Source: Clusia tigrina (Eukaryota; Arthropoda; Insecta; Diptera; Clusiidae). Taken from it: a stretch of DNA of 64,000 bases. Location of the stretch: the NCBI GenBank assembly GCA_920105625.2, contig OV050030.1, forward strand, positions 67,547,807-67,611,806, in the 5' to 3' direction. How positions within the stretch are numbered: the first letter of the stretch is position 1; every line of letters begins with the position of its first letter. This document shows positions 11,518 through 22,435 of the stretch, in pieces. The notes below the pieces were generated by a model. The model saw nothing but the letters and a program-made list of their open reading frames with translations. It had not been told where the DNA came from and did no database searches. A program made the translations under genes and the position numbers.

Positions 11518-11695
11518 ATTATTATTATTATAATTTGTACAAAAATAAATTTGTGAATAATTTGTAAGCGGAGCACTAGCAACTGTAGCTTCAGTTCTAA
11601 TGTAATAAGTAATGTCATGTAATGTAAAGGGAGGTATGTCATGTACTGCGACCTAAAAGATCTATTGTACAACCCTCTGCTAATATAGGATAATC

Positions 11696-12480
11696 CTACA
11701 GAAACTCATCCATCTTTGTTATCCTTAGAAATACTAGGATATCAGCTGGGTCTAGCTTTGCTATTTCATTACCTGGTATCAAATATGATCCCAGGCTTTT
11801 GTATCTGCTGTGCATCAGTACTCCACATCTGCCTAATATGTGCTCTGGCGACTCGGTTTCCTCGTCGCAGAATCTGCTCAATGAACTTGAAACGATTCCT
11901 AAGTTGCTTAGGTGTCCCTTGAGCTTACAGTGACCAGTCAAAAGCCCGGTCAGTATTCTTAAGCTGTTTTTGGGCAAGTCAATGCAAAATTTTAATCTTT
12001 TGCAGTTGTAGTTGCCCAAAAGTAGTTTTGATTGTCTTAGCCCATTATGACTTGCAAAAAGTTCCAGTCTTTTTTGCCTTTTTTGTTCCCTAAGTACTTC
12101 TTGTCATACTCCTCTGCCTATGCCACAGTAAGGTTCCGGGCCTATCATTGCCATGGAGGCACCTCTTCTGGCAAGTTCGTCCGCTTGTTCATTGCCCCGG
12201 ATACCCATGTGGCCAGGGACCCAGCAAAACTAACCTTGTTGTACTTTCCCAACTAATTTAATTAGTAAACTGATTTAGAGTCCACTTCATACGAGCTTAA
12301 TGCTCGAAAGGCCGCTTGACTCTCAGAAAGTATGGATATTTCCCGTCTTCTATAGCCTATGTTTAGATTAAACTGCGCGAATCTTTCGATAGCCAGAATC
12401 TCTGCTTGGAAAAACTTGGATATTTACCCATTTACCCCGCTCCGGTACCACTATTTTGACCCATCCATATATCACATGAT
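11696..12480 (-). pseudogene. LOA ORF2 RNase H and zinc finger (L2)
   Basis: The RNase H remnant includes a DGSKYSGTGAGK-like first block near 12450, a decayed middle, and WVPGHMGIRGNEQADELA at about 12230-12165. The C-terminal segment (12019-11696) carries TGLLTGHCKLKGHLSNLG and SRFCDEETESPEHILGRC, the finger seen in L1 and L3. Multiple stops and frame changes fall in the RNase H. Confidence 0.7.
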
Positions 12481-12510
12481 CGTGTGTTCCTTAAAGGAGT
12501 ACGCAGCGTT

Positions 12511-13590
12511 TTAATTGCTCCATTCCTTCTTGTAACTTAGTTTTACCACAAAGTGTTTCTCCAAATCAAATTTCTTACTCATCTTGTCCTGTGGATAATC
12601 TAGAAGAGAGTTATTGAGCGGGTTTCTCAGGTTCCATAGCCCTTTGTATGCCCCGGACCTTGTCTTATCTCCCAACATTCTAATTAAAGTACCTATTGCC
12701 ACTTTCCGTACAACCAAGTGTAACGGGGTTAAGTCCAAGATTACCTCTAGCGCTGCTGTAGGACAGGTTCTCATTGCCCCGGTTATAACTATGCACGCTG
12801 GTCTTTGAATTTTTGCCAACTCCATTTGCGTTGACTGAAGTTCAGTTCTATTATGCCATGCGATTGCTCCGTATGTCACTATTGGACGAACCATCATTGT
12901 GTACATCCAGTATAAGATACTGGGTTTGCAGCCCCATGTTTTGCCCGCCAGTCTTCTGCACATCATTAGAGCACGCTTGGCCTTTAATGAAATCATTTCA
13001 ACATGAGCTTTCCATGTTAATTTGCTGTCTAGAGTTACCCCTAGATACTTAGTTTCGGCTGTGGGTATAATGGTTTCACCCAGCAGTTGAATGTCTTTCC
13101 ATCTCGGAAGCTTCCGTTGGAACGATTGTGGTTTTGGTAGGATTTATTTTCAATTCTACTGACCTGCACCATTGTCCAATAATACTTAAACCTCTTGAAT
13201 AATATCGCAGAGTGTTTCTTCAAATTTGCCTCTAGCTATTAAGACGATGTCGTCACCATAGCCCTGGCAGTCAATGCCCGCATCGGACAATTTCGTTAAT
13301 AGTTCGTCACCAACTAAGCTCCACATAAGAGGCGAGAGAACCCTTCCTTGTGGGCAGCCTCTGGTTGTGGTGATAGTTATTGTTTCGCCTCCAGCAGATG
13401 TCTCTGCCGTTCTGGTATAAAGAACTTCTGCCATCCAGTTTGATGTCATTGAGTCTACTCCTCTTATATCGAATGCCCTTTTTACTACATCATGTGACGT
13501 ATTATCGAAGGCTCCTTCTATGCCAAGGAATGCGCAAATAGCTATTTCCCTGTCCTCAAGTGTTTTTTGAATTAGGTAGGTAGGTAGGAG
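12511..13590 (-). pseudogene. LOA ORF2 reverse transcriptase (L2)
   Basis: Motif A region: REIAICAFLGIEGAFDNTSH at about 13560-13500 (Ile-Glu in place of the usual Ile-Asp just before the motif A GAFDNT core). Motif B: TTRGCPQGRVLSPLMW. Motif C: CQGYGDDIVLIARGKF at about 13268-13220, reading YGDD rather than YADD. The thumb (12996-12511) has WHNRTELQSTQMELAKIQR and ITGAMRTCPTAALEV. Stops near 13190 and 12510 break the frame. Confidence 0.78.
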
Positions 13591-15090
13591 TAGCCGCCCA
13601 GTTTGCCAAAAGCACACTTGAGCACACATAATGGCCCATTGTGATACCACGTTGTGGCGCCGTTCCAGCACTGACTAAAAAGTTTCCCATACTTGGGATG
13701 GTGATAGTCAGCGCAAGGACAGCGCCTGGAAAGGCACGACTCCCCCGTCATGTTCAGGAAACCATCCTGATACTTTGATGAACCTGGCTATGTCCCTAAT
13801 ATTACTGGATGACAGCTCTGTCAGGCTTGTAAGAAATGGGGCACCAAAGGTGCGAATTCTTCTTCTGCTCAAGGATGGGCAGTGGCATAAGAGGTGGAAA
13901 ACCGTCTCGTCCTCCTCCTCGAAGCCACAGCCTCGGCAAAAGTCATTTGAGGGTAGGCCCAGTCTTTCTGCGTGCTGTCCCATTATGCAGTGGCCGGTCA
14001 AAACCGACACAGTTGTCGACAGTGATACGCGATCAAGTCGAAGAAGTTGATTGGTTCTGTTTTTGTCCATGCTTGCCCAAGTTACTCTAGTCGTGTGGCA
14101 GGATTCCTCGTTAGCCCAGGATTTGTAGGCGTCAGCCAGATATTTCCGTTTGATTTTGAGCTTTGCTGTTGCCAGTGGAATGCCGATGTTTACAGAGGGG
14201 TGAATGTCGTGCATTAGCGTGCCTGCCTTGGCAAGCTCGTCCGCCTCGCAGTTTCCCGGGATTTCGCTGTGTCCGGGAACCCAGACTAGGTGCACCCGAG
14301 AGTAACTTGCTAGCTCATTTAAAGATGTTCGACATTCATGAACTAGTCTTGATGTGGCCGTGGAGCCAAAAAGAGATTTAATGGCGGCCTGGCTGTCTGA
14401 GAAGATAGATACGTCAACTGCGCCGATATCACTACTCAGCATCCATTTGGCTGCGTGGTAAATGGCCATGACCTCAGCTTGAAAAACGCTGCAATGGTCT
14501 GGGAGACGAAGGGAGATGTTTAAGTCCAGCTTGCCGGAATAAATACCGCTGCCGACTCTACTTCCAAGCTTGGAACCGTCGGTATAGATTTCGACTGTTT
14601 CACCGACGATTCGGTTTTCTGAGGTCCAGTCGCTTCGACTTGGAATAGTGAGGTCAAATTCGCTGTTCAAATTGGGATAGACCGACATATAATCGATAAA
14701 ATTGGGGACAGGTGGGTCCTGATTCAGAATTGAAAGAGCATTAAGTCTAATCGCTGTCAGCTTGGCTTGTTGCTTAACCAGGATCCCCGAGAGGAGCCAG
14801 TGCAGCATGGCAAAAAGGGCTTTCGTATGTGTGCTACGAAGAGCGCCAGTCATCAGTAGAGCAATGGATCTTCTGATTTTATCAAGGGGTTTGATATTGC
14901 AGGCTTTTTCGAGAGCTTGCCACCAGAAGACCGACCCGTATAACAGGTTTGGTTCAACGATGGCCATGTAGAGCCAGAGCACGACTCGAGGACGAAGTCC
15001 CCATCGTGCACCAACTGCTCTTTTACAGCAGTATATAGCGCATGTTGCCTTACGTGCCCTCTCAGCTAGATTGGCTTTCCAATTAAGCTT
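13591..15090 (-). mobile_element. LOA-clade non-LTR retrotransposon, copy L3 (3' half)
   Basis: Contains the RT thumb, RNase H and C-terminal finger in a single open frame plus about 110 bp of 3' UTR (13591-13707). The 5' side is truncated exactly at 15090/15091, next to the (AT)n tail of the I-clade element. GC content and codon preservation are visibly higher than in L1 and L2, suggesting a younger insertion. Confidence 0.78.
13708..15090 (-). CDS. LOA ORF2 C-terminal fragment: RT thumb, RNase H, zinc finger
   Basis: The frame is open for 460 codons from 15090 (a TAA lies at 15091-15093, at the truncation edge) to the stop at 13708; there is no native start codon. In order: thumb (ERARKATCAIYC, IVEPNLLYGSVFWW, LMTGALRSTHTKAL), RNase H with EIYTDGSKLGSRVGSG, FQAEVMAIYHAAKW, IFSDSQAAIKSL and WVPGHSEIPGNCEADELAK (all four catalytic blocks), then VLTGHCIMGQHAERLGL and CRGCGFEEEDETVFHLLCHC. 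The usual RT palm is absent, so at most an RNase H-like fragment could be made. Transcription is not predictable from the sequence. Confidence 0.8.
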   Translation of the reverse strand, partial: KLNWKANLAERARKATCAIYCCKRAVGARWGLRPRVVLWLYMAIVEPNLLYGSVFWWQALEKACNIKPLDKIRRSIALLMTGALRSTHTKALFAMLHWLLSGILVKQQAKLTAIRLNALSILNQDPPVPNFIDYMSVYPNLNSEFDLTIPSRSDWTSENRIVGETVEIYTDGSKLGSRVGSGIYSGKLDLNISLRLPDHCSVFQAEVMAIYHAAKWMLSSDIGAVDVSIFSDSQAAIKSLFGSTATSRLVHECRTSLNELASYSRVHLVWVPGHSEIPGNCEADELAKAGTLMHDIHPSVNIGIPLATAKLKIKRKYLADAYKSWANEESCHTTRVTWASMDKNRTNQLLRLDRVSLSTTVSVLTGHCIMGQHAERLGLPSNDFCRGCGFEEEDETVFHLLCHCPSLSRRRIRTFGAPFLTSLTELSSSNIRDIARFIKVSGWFPEHDGGVVPFQALSLR

Positions 15091-15096
15091 TTATTC

Positions 15097-15098
<2 letters not shown>

Positions 15099-15181
<83 letters not shown>
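15099..15181. repeat. (AT)n tract, about 83 bp
   Basis: A pure dinucleotide run. It lies exactly at the 3' end of the minus-strand I-clade element and at the truncated 5' edge of L3. It may therefore be the simple-repeat 3' tail of the I element rather than an independent microsatellite. Confidence 0.9.
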
Positions 15182-15182
<1 letters not shown>

Positions 15183-15189
15183 CGGTGTA

Positions 15190-15604
15190 TGTCTTTTTTT
15201 TCTATAGTGCTGAAAGTGTAAGCCCATCGGGAAATATTGTCCATTGCGTCAGCATATTTGTTTCCACGAATACCGGAATGGCTGGGAATCCACATTATTT
15301 TCATTTATTTGTGGTATTTTATAAGTTTATCTCGTATTTTAAAGTCTGCATCACTTCCTTTGGATAAATTGCGAATATAATTAATACTCCCTTGACTGTC
15401 TGAGGAAATTATAAATTTACCCCTGGCTTTGGCTGAGTGGGTAATTGCATTGTAGATTGCTGTTAGCTCTGCAGTGAATGCATAGCAATGGTTGCCGAGT
15501 AGACCAAAGCTTGATAGATCACCATTATTGTTTACTACAGCAAAGGAAGTCCTATCAGTACTCTTTGAGACGTCGGTGAATATGTATTGCCATGATTTTT
15601 CCAA
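15190..15604 (-). pseudogene. I-clade ORF2 RNase H (copy 2)
   Basis: Blocks WQYIFTDVSKS (DxS in place of the usual DGS), TSFAVVNNNG, FTAELTAIYNAI (catalytic Glu), FIISSDSQGSI (Asp) and, after a frame change, IMWIPSHSGIRGNKYAD. This completes the RNase H fold. The first block has Val where Gly is typical. The C-terminal end runs directly into the (AT)n tract. Confidence 0.77.
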
Positions 15605-17284
15605 TCTTTATTTATTTTCCAGCAAAATGTGCTGATAGGTAGCGAGGTCAGTGTACTTTTTTGAGTATTTTAACAGGTCGAGTATAAAGGATGTCTCATT
15701 GAGCATCCAAGATGGATATAGATTGTGAGATCTTGTAATAGGGTTAATAAGTAATTGTTCTTGCTTCACAAATCGAAGGCATTTATCGATGGTACTAAGA
15801 ATTTTTATCGGTCGTTCGTGATTGAAACATTTTGTGATTACTTTGTGAAGGATAGGGCATTAAACGTAGGGTGGCGTGTTGACCTCTTTCTGCTATTGAC
15901 GGCATACCAGCCATAGCTAGAATATTTTTCGTAGGTGTTGTTGGGAATGCGCGTATGCTTCTTCTTATATCAGTATGGTATGGTACGGCTAGACGAATAT
16001 TGCTAGCTGCACAATGTCCGTATATAGAGAGTCCGTAGTCAATTTTTGACAAGATAAGTGAACTTGAATAAGGTTTTGGGATGGGTTCGAGAGAATTTAG
16101 AAGAATTGAATTTGATCATATTCAGTCTTATGTCAAGGCTTTTCCTAATGTAATAACAGTGTTCCTTAAAAGTATATTTACTGTCTATGATTATGCCTAA
16201 GATTTTCAGCGATTGCATTTCGAAAGCTTATATCAAAACCGGCACATGATTTCTTCTTGCAAATATGTAGAGTGCTGCATTTGTTAAACGCTACATTCGC
16301 TCCAGATATATTTGACCATTTAGATAGGTCTTCAAGAGTAGCGGTGAAAGTACTGCGTATGAGGTTGTTGTCTTGGCAACTTAAGAATATGAAGACGTCA
16401 TCCTCATGTATGCAGTGCTCTACATATTTTTGCATTGAAATAATTTTTCTGACTTCGTCGAATGCTATAATGAACATAGCAAAAGACAGCGGTGATCCTT
16501 GGGGGATTCCGTTGGCAAGAGGCTCAACTCCCGACAGAGCTGAACCGATTGTAACTCTGATTTTACGATTTGACAAAAAACTCTTGACGGAATTAAATAT
16601 TTTTGATCCGATTTTCCATTTGAGCAATTCTTTAAGTACCATATGTGGGCTTATTCGGTCGAAAGCCTTTCCAAAGTCTATACTTAGGACTGTGATATGG
16701 TTTCTGCATGAAGTAGAGTAGAGCGCCCATGGTACCCGTCCCTTTTTGATTCCAACTTGATGTGAGTTTATAAATTTACCCCTTTCGTTGAACCATATAA
16801 GCCTTGTGGAAATTATTTTTTCCATGAGTTTACCCATACATGGGAGTAATGAAATAGGGCGGTATCCCAATAGTTCTATTTTTGGTTGTTTCGGTTTCGG
16901 TATTGGGATAATATTCGCCATTTTCCAGCTTTGAGGGTAAATGCCATAATACAAAATATTGCTGAAAAGATCAATTAATCTAGATGTCATCTCTTGAAGC
17001 AAGTTTTTTAATATTGGCTACGATATTCTGTCAAGTCCAGGTGTTTTTCCTTTTGTATTATTCATAGCAAAAGTAAATTCAGTTTGGGAAATGTCAGTTG
17101 CAATATATTTTGCGAAGGAGCACATATGTAGTTGTGAGCTATTAGACTCCACTACAAATTTATTTTTTTCGGTGCCAAAAGCCTTAGAGAAATTGCAGTC
17201 TAGAGAATAGTCTGACCATTTACGCGTGAAGTATTTGGAAATATCGATTGACGTAGATATAAGAACAGAATTGGAGTTGATCAC
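15605..17284 (-). pseudogene. I-clade ORF2 reverse transcriptase (copy 2)
   Basis: The long open stretch 17002-16178 has WKMANIIPIPKPKQP, GYRPISLLPCMGKLMEKI, motif A LSIDFGKAFDRISP, motif B NGIPQGSPLSFAMFIIAF, and a motif C reading CIHEDDVFIF (about 16390-16420), so the usual YADD is HEDD; both Asp residues remain. The thumb follows at 16052-15795. Upstream, 17284-17018 holds the KGKTPGLDRIS block. Breaks lie near 17015 and 16060-16180. Confidence 0.82.
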
Positions 17285-18373
17285 ATGAATTGAATTTTGT
17301 TTAATAGTCCCAGTTAGGTTTTTAATATCACACCAAATTTTTTTATGTTTCGACTAGGGGTTGATTGCGTTGGTTAAAATTTCCAAGCACCCCTTTTTTG
17401 CTTTTTTTGCGTTGTATCTCAACTGTGCTGCCAGTTTTTTGTAGTTTAACAGATTTTCTCTGGACCAAGAACGTTTGAGCATTGCCCATGAATTTTGTTT
17501 TTCGGTTCGTAGTGCTGCGAGTTTTGGGCTCCATCATGGGACCTTTGAGGAATAGATAGGTGAACAGCAGAACGGATGATTTTTGAGATTTTTGCTGCTT
17601 TTTTTTTATAATGTGGTTTGAACATGGTAAAGTGATGGAAAGCTGTTCGCAGATCTGTCCCAATTTGTTCCAATTTGCTATATCGGTTCTGAATCTCGGC
17701 TTGGTTTATTCTTGAAAATTGTTGTAGAAGAATTTATCTCAATTGTTAATGGGTTGTGGTCACTACGGTGTAAGTTATCTAATGCAGTCCAATTACATTT
17801 GGGTGCTAGGTCTGAGGAACAGAGTGTGAGATCTGTTTGTGTTATGAGTAGAAAAATGAGTGGGAGATCCATCATTCAATACTATGAGATTTGAAGAGAG
17901 GATTAAATCTTCAATCACTTTGCCATGTTAATTAGTTGAGGTAGAACCCCAAAGTGGACTCCAAGCATTGAAGTCACCAATTAGTATGTGTGATGTTGGG
18001 AGGGTTTCTAGAATTTGGAATAAATCTCTTGAGCAAAAATTTTGATTGGGAGGAATGTAGACAGATACTATTGTAAGTTTGATTATATGGTAAATTTCTA
18101 TGGCGATGAGTGAGATATTAGAAGGAATTTGAATTATATTGTGGGAGATAGTTTTTTCTATCAGCAGACCTACGCCTTGTTTGCTGGTCGTGTTTTGGGA
18201 AACACTGTGTAAATACGCATCGTACGTTACTGGAATGGCAGTTGGGTATTTATTAAAGGAAATATGAGTTCCTTGGAGAGCTATTATGGCTGGTGAGATA
18301 TCTTTATTAATAATTTTAATGCATGTAGATTGTTATAGTAACCTTTCATGCTCCAATTTAGTATATTAATCAT
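17285..18373 (-). pseudogene. I-clade ORF2 endonuclease and linker (copy 2)
   Basis: ATG at 18373 begins MINILNWSMKGYYNN, matching the ORF2 start of copy 1. Further down, GDFNAWSPLWGS (about 17980-17940, reverse strand) is the GDxN block, followed by a frame break, a SPTHFS-like stretch, and DHNPLTIEI at about 17770-17745 (catalytic SDHxP region). The linker at 17670-17345 is basic and frameshifted. The domain order is complete but split across at least three frames. Confidence 0.72.
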
Positions 18374-18789
18374 AGTAAATAGAGTAAATAAGAGTGGAAT
18401 TTGTTATTTTTAAAGACTTAAGAAAGGTGAGGTAATTACTGTATGTTGCTATTAGAAATTGTTTTATTATTGAGGAGCTGATAATCTAAATGGGTTGATA
18501 TTAAAAATGAGTTTTGAGGTTCCGTATTGTAGTTTCTTATGTTCGTCTAATTGATAAGTTTGTGTTGAGGGAATGTTCAGTGCATTTCGTAGTCGTTTGT
18601 AACTGACTTGCTATTGTAAATTGGTTTTGTCTCTCGTGATAAGTTAATTTTCGTATTTATTTCTTCATTTCTTTGTTATTTTTCTTTTATTTGTTCTTCT
18701 GTTATATGTTGTACTTTATTTTTTATATAAGTTGCGATTGTTTTACCTGTTGCCGTATTCTTTTTTTCCGTTACATTATTTTCGTTTGA

Positions 18790-19688
18790 TTATTTATGGA
18801 AAGCGGCTATTAAAGTTGTTTTTCTATTAGTGTCTGCTCTGTTTAGGTGAGTGGTTTGATGGGCTATAGATGCATAGGAGGACGTACGAGTTGATTGCTT
18901 ACTCTTTGAATTATTAATTTTCATTGCTTCTCTGAGTGGGCATTTGTTTTTTATTTTGTTTTTTAGTATTTCCTTTGCTTGAAGAAATCTTGCGCAGTCT
19001 TTAGATGATGCGGCATGTTCAGCTGCACAGTTCGCGCAATATGGCATGGCTGCAGGGAATGTGGACGTTGGTTACAGTTGTTGCATGCTGGTGATCGTTT
19101 ACAGTATTTTGCCGTGTGCCCTAGAATTTGACAGTTCTAGCATCTCATCGGGGTTGAATGTATTCACGACCATGTGGAGCCAAGAAATTGTAACTTTTTC
19201 TGGTAGGTGGTATAAGTTGAAAGTGAGCAAAACGACTCCGCTTGGAATTGACTTACCCTCCACATTTTTTGTGAATTTATACACATTTTCAACGCCTTGA
19301 GATTTCATTTATTCCAAGTTTTCCGATTCGGGCACGTTGTTCAAGAAGGGGGCATACACTATCCCTTTTATCTAATTAAGGTTTTCATGGAATTTTGTGA
19401 GAATTGGACAGATCCCAGAATATTTTTGGTGTTGTTTTTGTCTTTTACCAGAAGCAGTAAGTTACCGTCGCGACGCTCAGAAATGTTTATTATGTCCTTG
19501 CTAATCACGTTTAGTGCTTTATGCACTGCAAAGCAAGAAAAATTTTGTAGTGTTTTGTTGGGGTCTAAAGAGGAGACCACTATGATTTTTTGGTTTGGTA
19601 GATTTATTGTATGTAAAGTTGTTAAAAATTCCATGGGTTTCTCCATTAGAGCAAAGCGATTACCCTCTAAATTTGGCCTAGAGGCCAT
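18790..19688 (-). pseudogene. I-clade ORF1 gag (copy 2)
   Basis: Starts at 19688 with MASRPNLEGNRFALM, chosen by similarity to copy 1. NFSCFAVHKALNVI and ERRDGNLLLLVKD follow. After a break near 19310-19368 the segment 19308-19099 has VENVYKFTKNVEGKSIPSG. Three zinc knuckles follow in two frames: CQILGHTAKYC, CNNCNQRPHSLQPC and CANCAAEHAASSKDC. The C-terminus ends at about 18790. RNA-binding ORF1 of this clade packages the element transcript. Confidence 0.78.
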
Positions 19689-19760
19689 TGTATTTATTGA
19701 TTCACGTTAGTTTTCACACAGATATATAGTCCGATTCACACAAACAATAACAAAAATTAA

Positions 19761-20214
19761 TGCGTATAGCGAGATTGGTTTGATTATATTAGTGGTTAGA
19801 ACGAAAATTAAACTAAAAAATTAAAATTAAAATAAATTTTTTCGATTTTTCCGAACTTTTTAACTGCTTGACAGGAAGATACTAGAATAAAAAATAAATA
19901 TTCTACGTAAGAGAAAAGTGAAACTAATCAAAAATTGTTTGTGTTGTATTGTACTATTTTCCCTTTTTCCTACTGAAAAATAAAAATCCTAACAAAAGAG
20001 CAGCAAAGGAAAAGGGTACACCACACCAATAATTTGTGGTTTGCATAAAATAGATTAGTAAAATTTAAACAAAACACTTATAAAAAATAACTTATAATAC
20101 ATAAAGTTTTAAAAAACGATTACAAAATACAATAGTGTTACACTTAACCTTAAACTTAAAAGCACATCGACAGAGAAGAAACCTTCATTTCCGGAACGTC
20201 AACATGGGACATAA
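19761..20214. other. A/T-rich gap without a gene
   Basis: No coding or structural signal beyond poly-A/T runs. The stretch at 19990-20160 (AAAGAGCAGCAAAGGAAAAGG, then A-rich) could be part of the leader or a decayed LTR of the gypsy-type element that follows, but I see no LTR pair. Confidence 0.4.
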
Positions 20215-20365
20215 GACCACATACCAATCATCAGAGCATCAATACTGACCAGAAACCAATCATCAATCAAGTGTGATAAATACCAATCATCAGAATATCT
20301 AGTGACTAGAAACCAATCGTCAGAGTATCAATAGTGTCCAGAAACCAATTATCGGAATATATATT
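20215..20365 (+). repeat. Imperfect tandem repeat in gypsy leader
   Basis: About five imperfect units of roughly 28-34 bp, each beginning ACCAATCATCAG or a close variant (ACCAATCGTCAG, ACCAATTATCGG) and often ending CCAGAA. It lies just upstream of the gag ORF at 20444. Not CRISPR-like: there are no unique spacers. Confidence 0.75.
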
Positions 20366-20443
20366 TATATGTAAACTATTGTACGATATTTAGATTTATT
20401 AGCATTATTATATTATACTATAATTATTTATTATATATAATCA

Positions 20444-21449
20444 ATGATAATTGTAAGTAGGAAAACAGTTTCCGTAAAAATCATAAGCAACCTGGATTCC
20501 GACAGTAACTTAGAACACCTCCCAGGGAAGAAGGAAGGTTTTGTATACGAAATTGACAAACTGTCCAACTTATTCAAGACACTAAAAACAACAAACGAAA
20601 TGGCAACTACTGAGACAGAAAATAGCTTGATTGAAACTCGAATAGGAGCATTATCAAGAAAGATTGAGGAACTAACTAGGAATCTACAAAAACTTACTTC
20701 ATCTGACAATGTATCAGAATATAGGGAGGAAAGAATATTCCATCTAGTTCGTTGTGATGAACCATTTAGATGTAATCAAGTCCTTGCAAAAACTCATAAG
20801 TGAGTTGGCGTGAGGCTGCCACTCACTCAATGTTGCTATAAGTAAGAGGAAGTAAAAAGCCCTGACCATTTTCAGAAAGAAATTAGCTGACGAAGCTAAC
20901 GACTTTGACGAACCACTGTACTGTTTTAATTTTGATGTGATGATTAGTCGTCTCGACTTTGCGTGTGCTGTCAAAAGACCTCTTCATATTATAGAACAAG
21001 AACTTAGTATCATGCGACAAGGATCACATTCAATAATAGAATATTACAGCGAGATTAACAAAAAACTCACACACGTTAATAATACCATAATGACACATAC
21101 AACAAATTCAGAATTGACTAAGGAATTGAACGATAAAAACGGACAATACGTTCTTAGGGTATATATAACCTGTCTTAACCCTCCAATATCTAATATTTTG
21201 TTTTCTCAATCACCTTACGATTTGCTAATGCTTTGGCGAAGGTTCAAGAACTGCAAGCAAATAATGTTTGACCAATCTTCGCTCTCCAATTTAAAAAACA
21301 ATCTATTAATCACAGCTGTAAAAACCATAACTGGCTCCGCTTCCCCAAGTGAAATGAAATGTATACCCGTAACAATAGTTTCAAGAATCGTCCTGTGGAT
21401 CCGAAACCTGAGCCAATGGAACTGGGTAGTTCGCCAACGTGGCCTATAA
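20444..21449 (+). pseudogene. Gypsy/errantivirus-like gag
   Basis: 20444-20803 encodes a Lys/Glu-rich, probably coiled-coil N-terminal segment (SRKIEELTRNLQKLTS). After a frameshift near 20810, 20937-21449 carries the conserved gag block KRPLHIIEQELSIMRQGSHS, IIEYYSEINKKLTHV and YVLRVYITCLNPPISNILFS, matching the capsid C-terminal region of gypsy-type elements. No CCHC knuckle was seen. Confidence 0.72.
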
Positions 21450-21649
21450 ACCCCCTCAACAAAATAACTTTAATTATAATAATGTTTATCAAAGACCGAA
21501 GTTTAATCCTGGTAATTTCCAACGTTATCCATAGATACAATTTAATAATTAAGCACAAGGAGTAAAATGACAATTTCCAAATATTGGACAATTAAGTCAT
21601 TAAACTCAACAAAAGAACTAGCGTATCAATAACATCCAAGAGGAAGCTT

Positions 21650-22435
21650 TTTTAGGCGACGGTATGGGCTCCCCCACATACACAGAATATTACGATCAAC
21701 AGGAAGACGAGGCCAAATACTAATCGATACAGGAGCCATCAATTGCTACTGTCGGTCAGGCCTTCTATCTGGACGAAAACAATTTCTAATCAACAAACGT
21801 GTAAAAACAATTCGTATAATTACACACCATTACGAAATTAGGCTTTTCGGATTAACTGAAAGATATTATGAAATTAGCAACCTTGACTCTGACCTACTTG
21901 TCGGAGTAAATTTATTGAGAAGAGCCCAAATAACCTAAGACTTAGGAAAGGAAATATTAAGCTATAATGGGAAAATTTAAAAACTAATTGTCAGTACCGA
22001 TTTGACAGCAGCAGGAGAGCTGAAGAATATCGAATATAACAATGGAACAAAAGAATTAATGGATACTAATGGAAATATACTACACAAACATAAGGAGCAC
22101 CATGACGTTGACAAGTCAATAGTACTAAATATGAAAGTAAGTAATGAGATCCAAAAATCGCACTCAAGCACATATGTTAAAGCGGAAATTCGTACAATTG
22201 CTGAAATCCCTATATGGAGTAAGCAATACCTCTACCCGCTTTCAGTAAATACCTTTGTTAATAACGAAATAAGAAAATTGTTAAATGACTGCCTTATACG
22301 CCCAAGTAGGGGTCCTAATAATTATCCGATTTGGGTGGTACCAAAAAAGGATACTAACGATGACGGTACGGAAAAGTTGCGTATGGTCATTGATTATAAA
22401 AAAACGTACAAATATCCAATCCCAGATTGTAATGG
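21650..22435 (+). pseudogene. Gypsy protease and RT N-terminus
   Basis: An aspartic protease block LIDTGAINCY (about 21720-21750; DTG active site intact) is followed by SDLLVGVNLLRRAQIT, the typical end of retroviral-type proteases, with one TAA before the next part. RT fingers follow at 22130-22410: WSKQYLYPLS, NNEIRKLLNDCLIRPSRGP and YPIWVVPKKD, then LRMVIDYKK. RT stops there, before motifs A-C, at the internal deletion. Confidence 0.76.

Larger units (their letters stand above)
11518..13590 (-). mobile_element. LOA-clade non-LTR retrotransposon, copy L2
   Basis: Minus strand: RT from about 13590, RNase H near 12470-12100, C-terminal zinc finger to 11696, and a 3' UTR ending in an (ATA)n tail at about 11518-11535. 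The 5' end is lost within the RT, where a GTAG microsatellite (13575-13590) marks the junction with copy L3. L2 resembles L1 in domain order and in the ITGAMRTCPTAAL thumb block, but is a different subfamily. Confidence 0.78.
15182..19760 (-). mobile_element. I-clade non-LTR retrotransposon, copy 2
   Basis: Minus strand: ORF1 gag (19688-18790), then ORF2 with endonuclease (18373 to about 17678), RT (about 17284-15795) and RNase H (15604-15190), ending at the (AT)n tract. It is nearly full length at about 4.6 kb. It is in inverted orientation to copy 1 at 2.1-6.6 kb and more complete at the 3' end. All ORFs contain stops or frameshifts. Confidence 0.82.

Noticed and set aside
15071..15367. Open frame with a long Tyr-Ile repeat
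   Set aside because: It is the translation of the (AT)n tract plus the antisense of the I-element RNase H.
20215..20365. Regularly repeated words suggesting a CRISPR array
   Set aside because: Units are imperfect and contiguous with no unique spacers, and the context is a eukaryotic retrotransposon leader.
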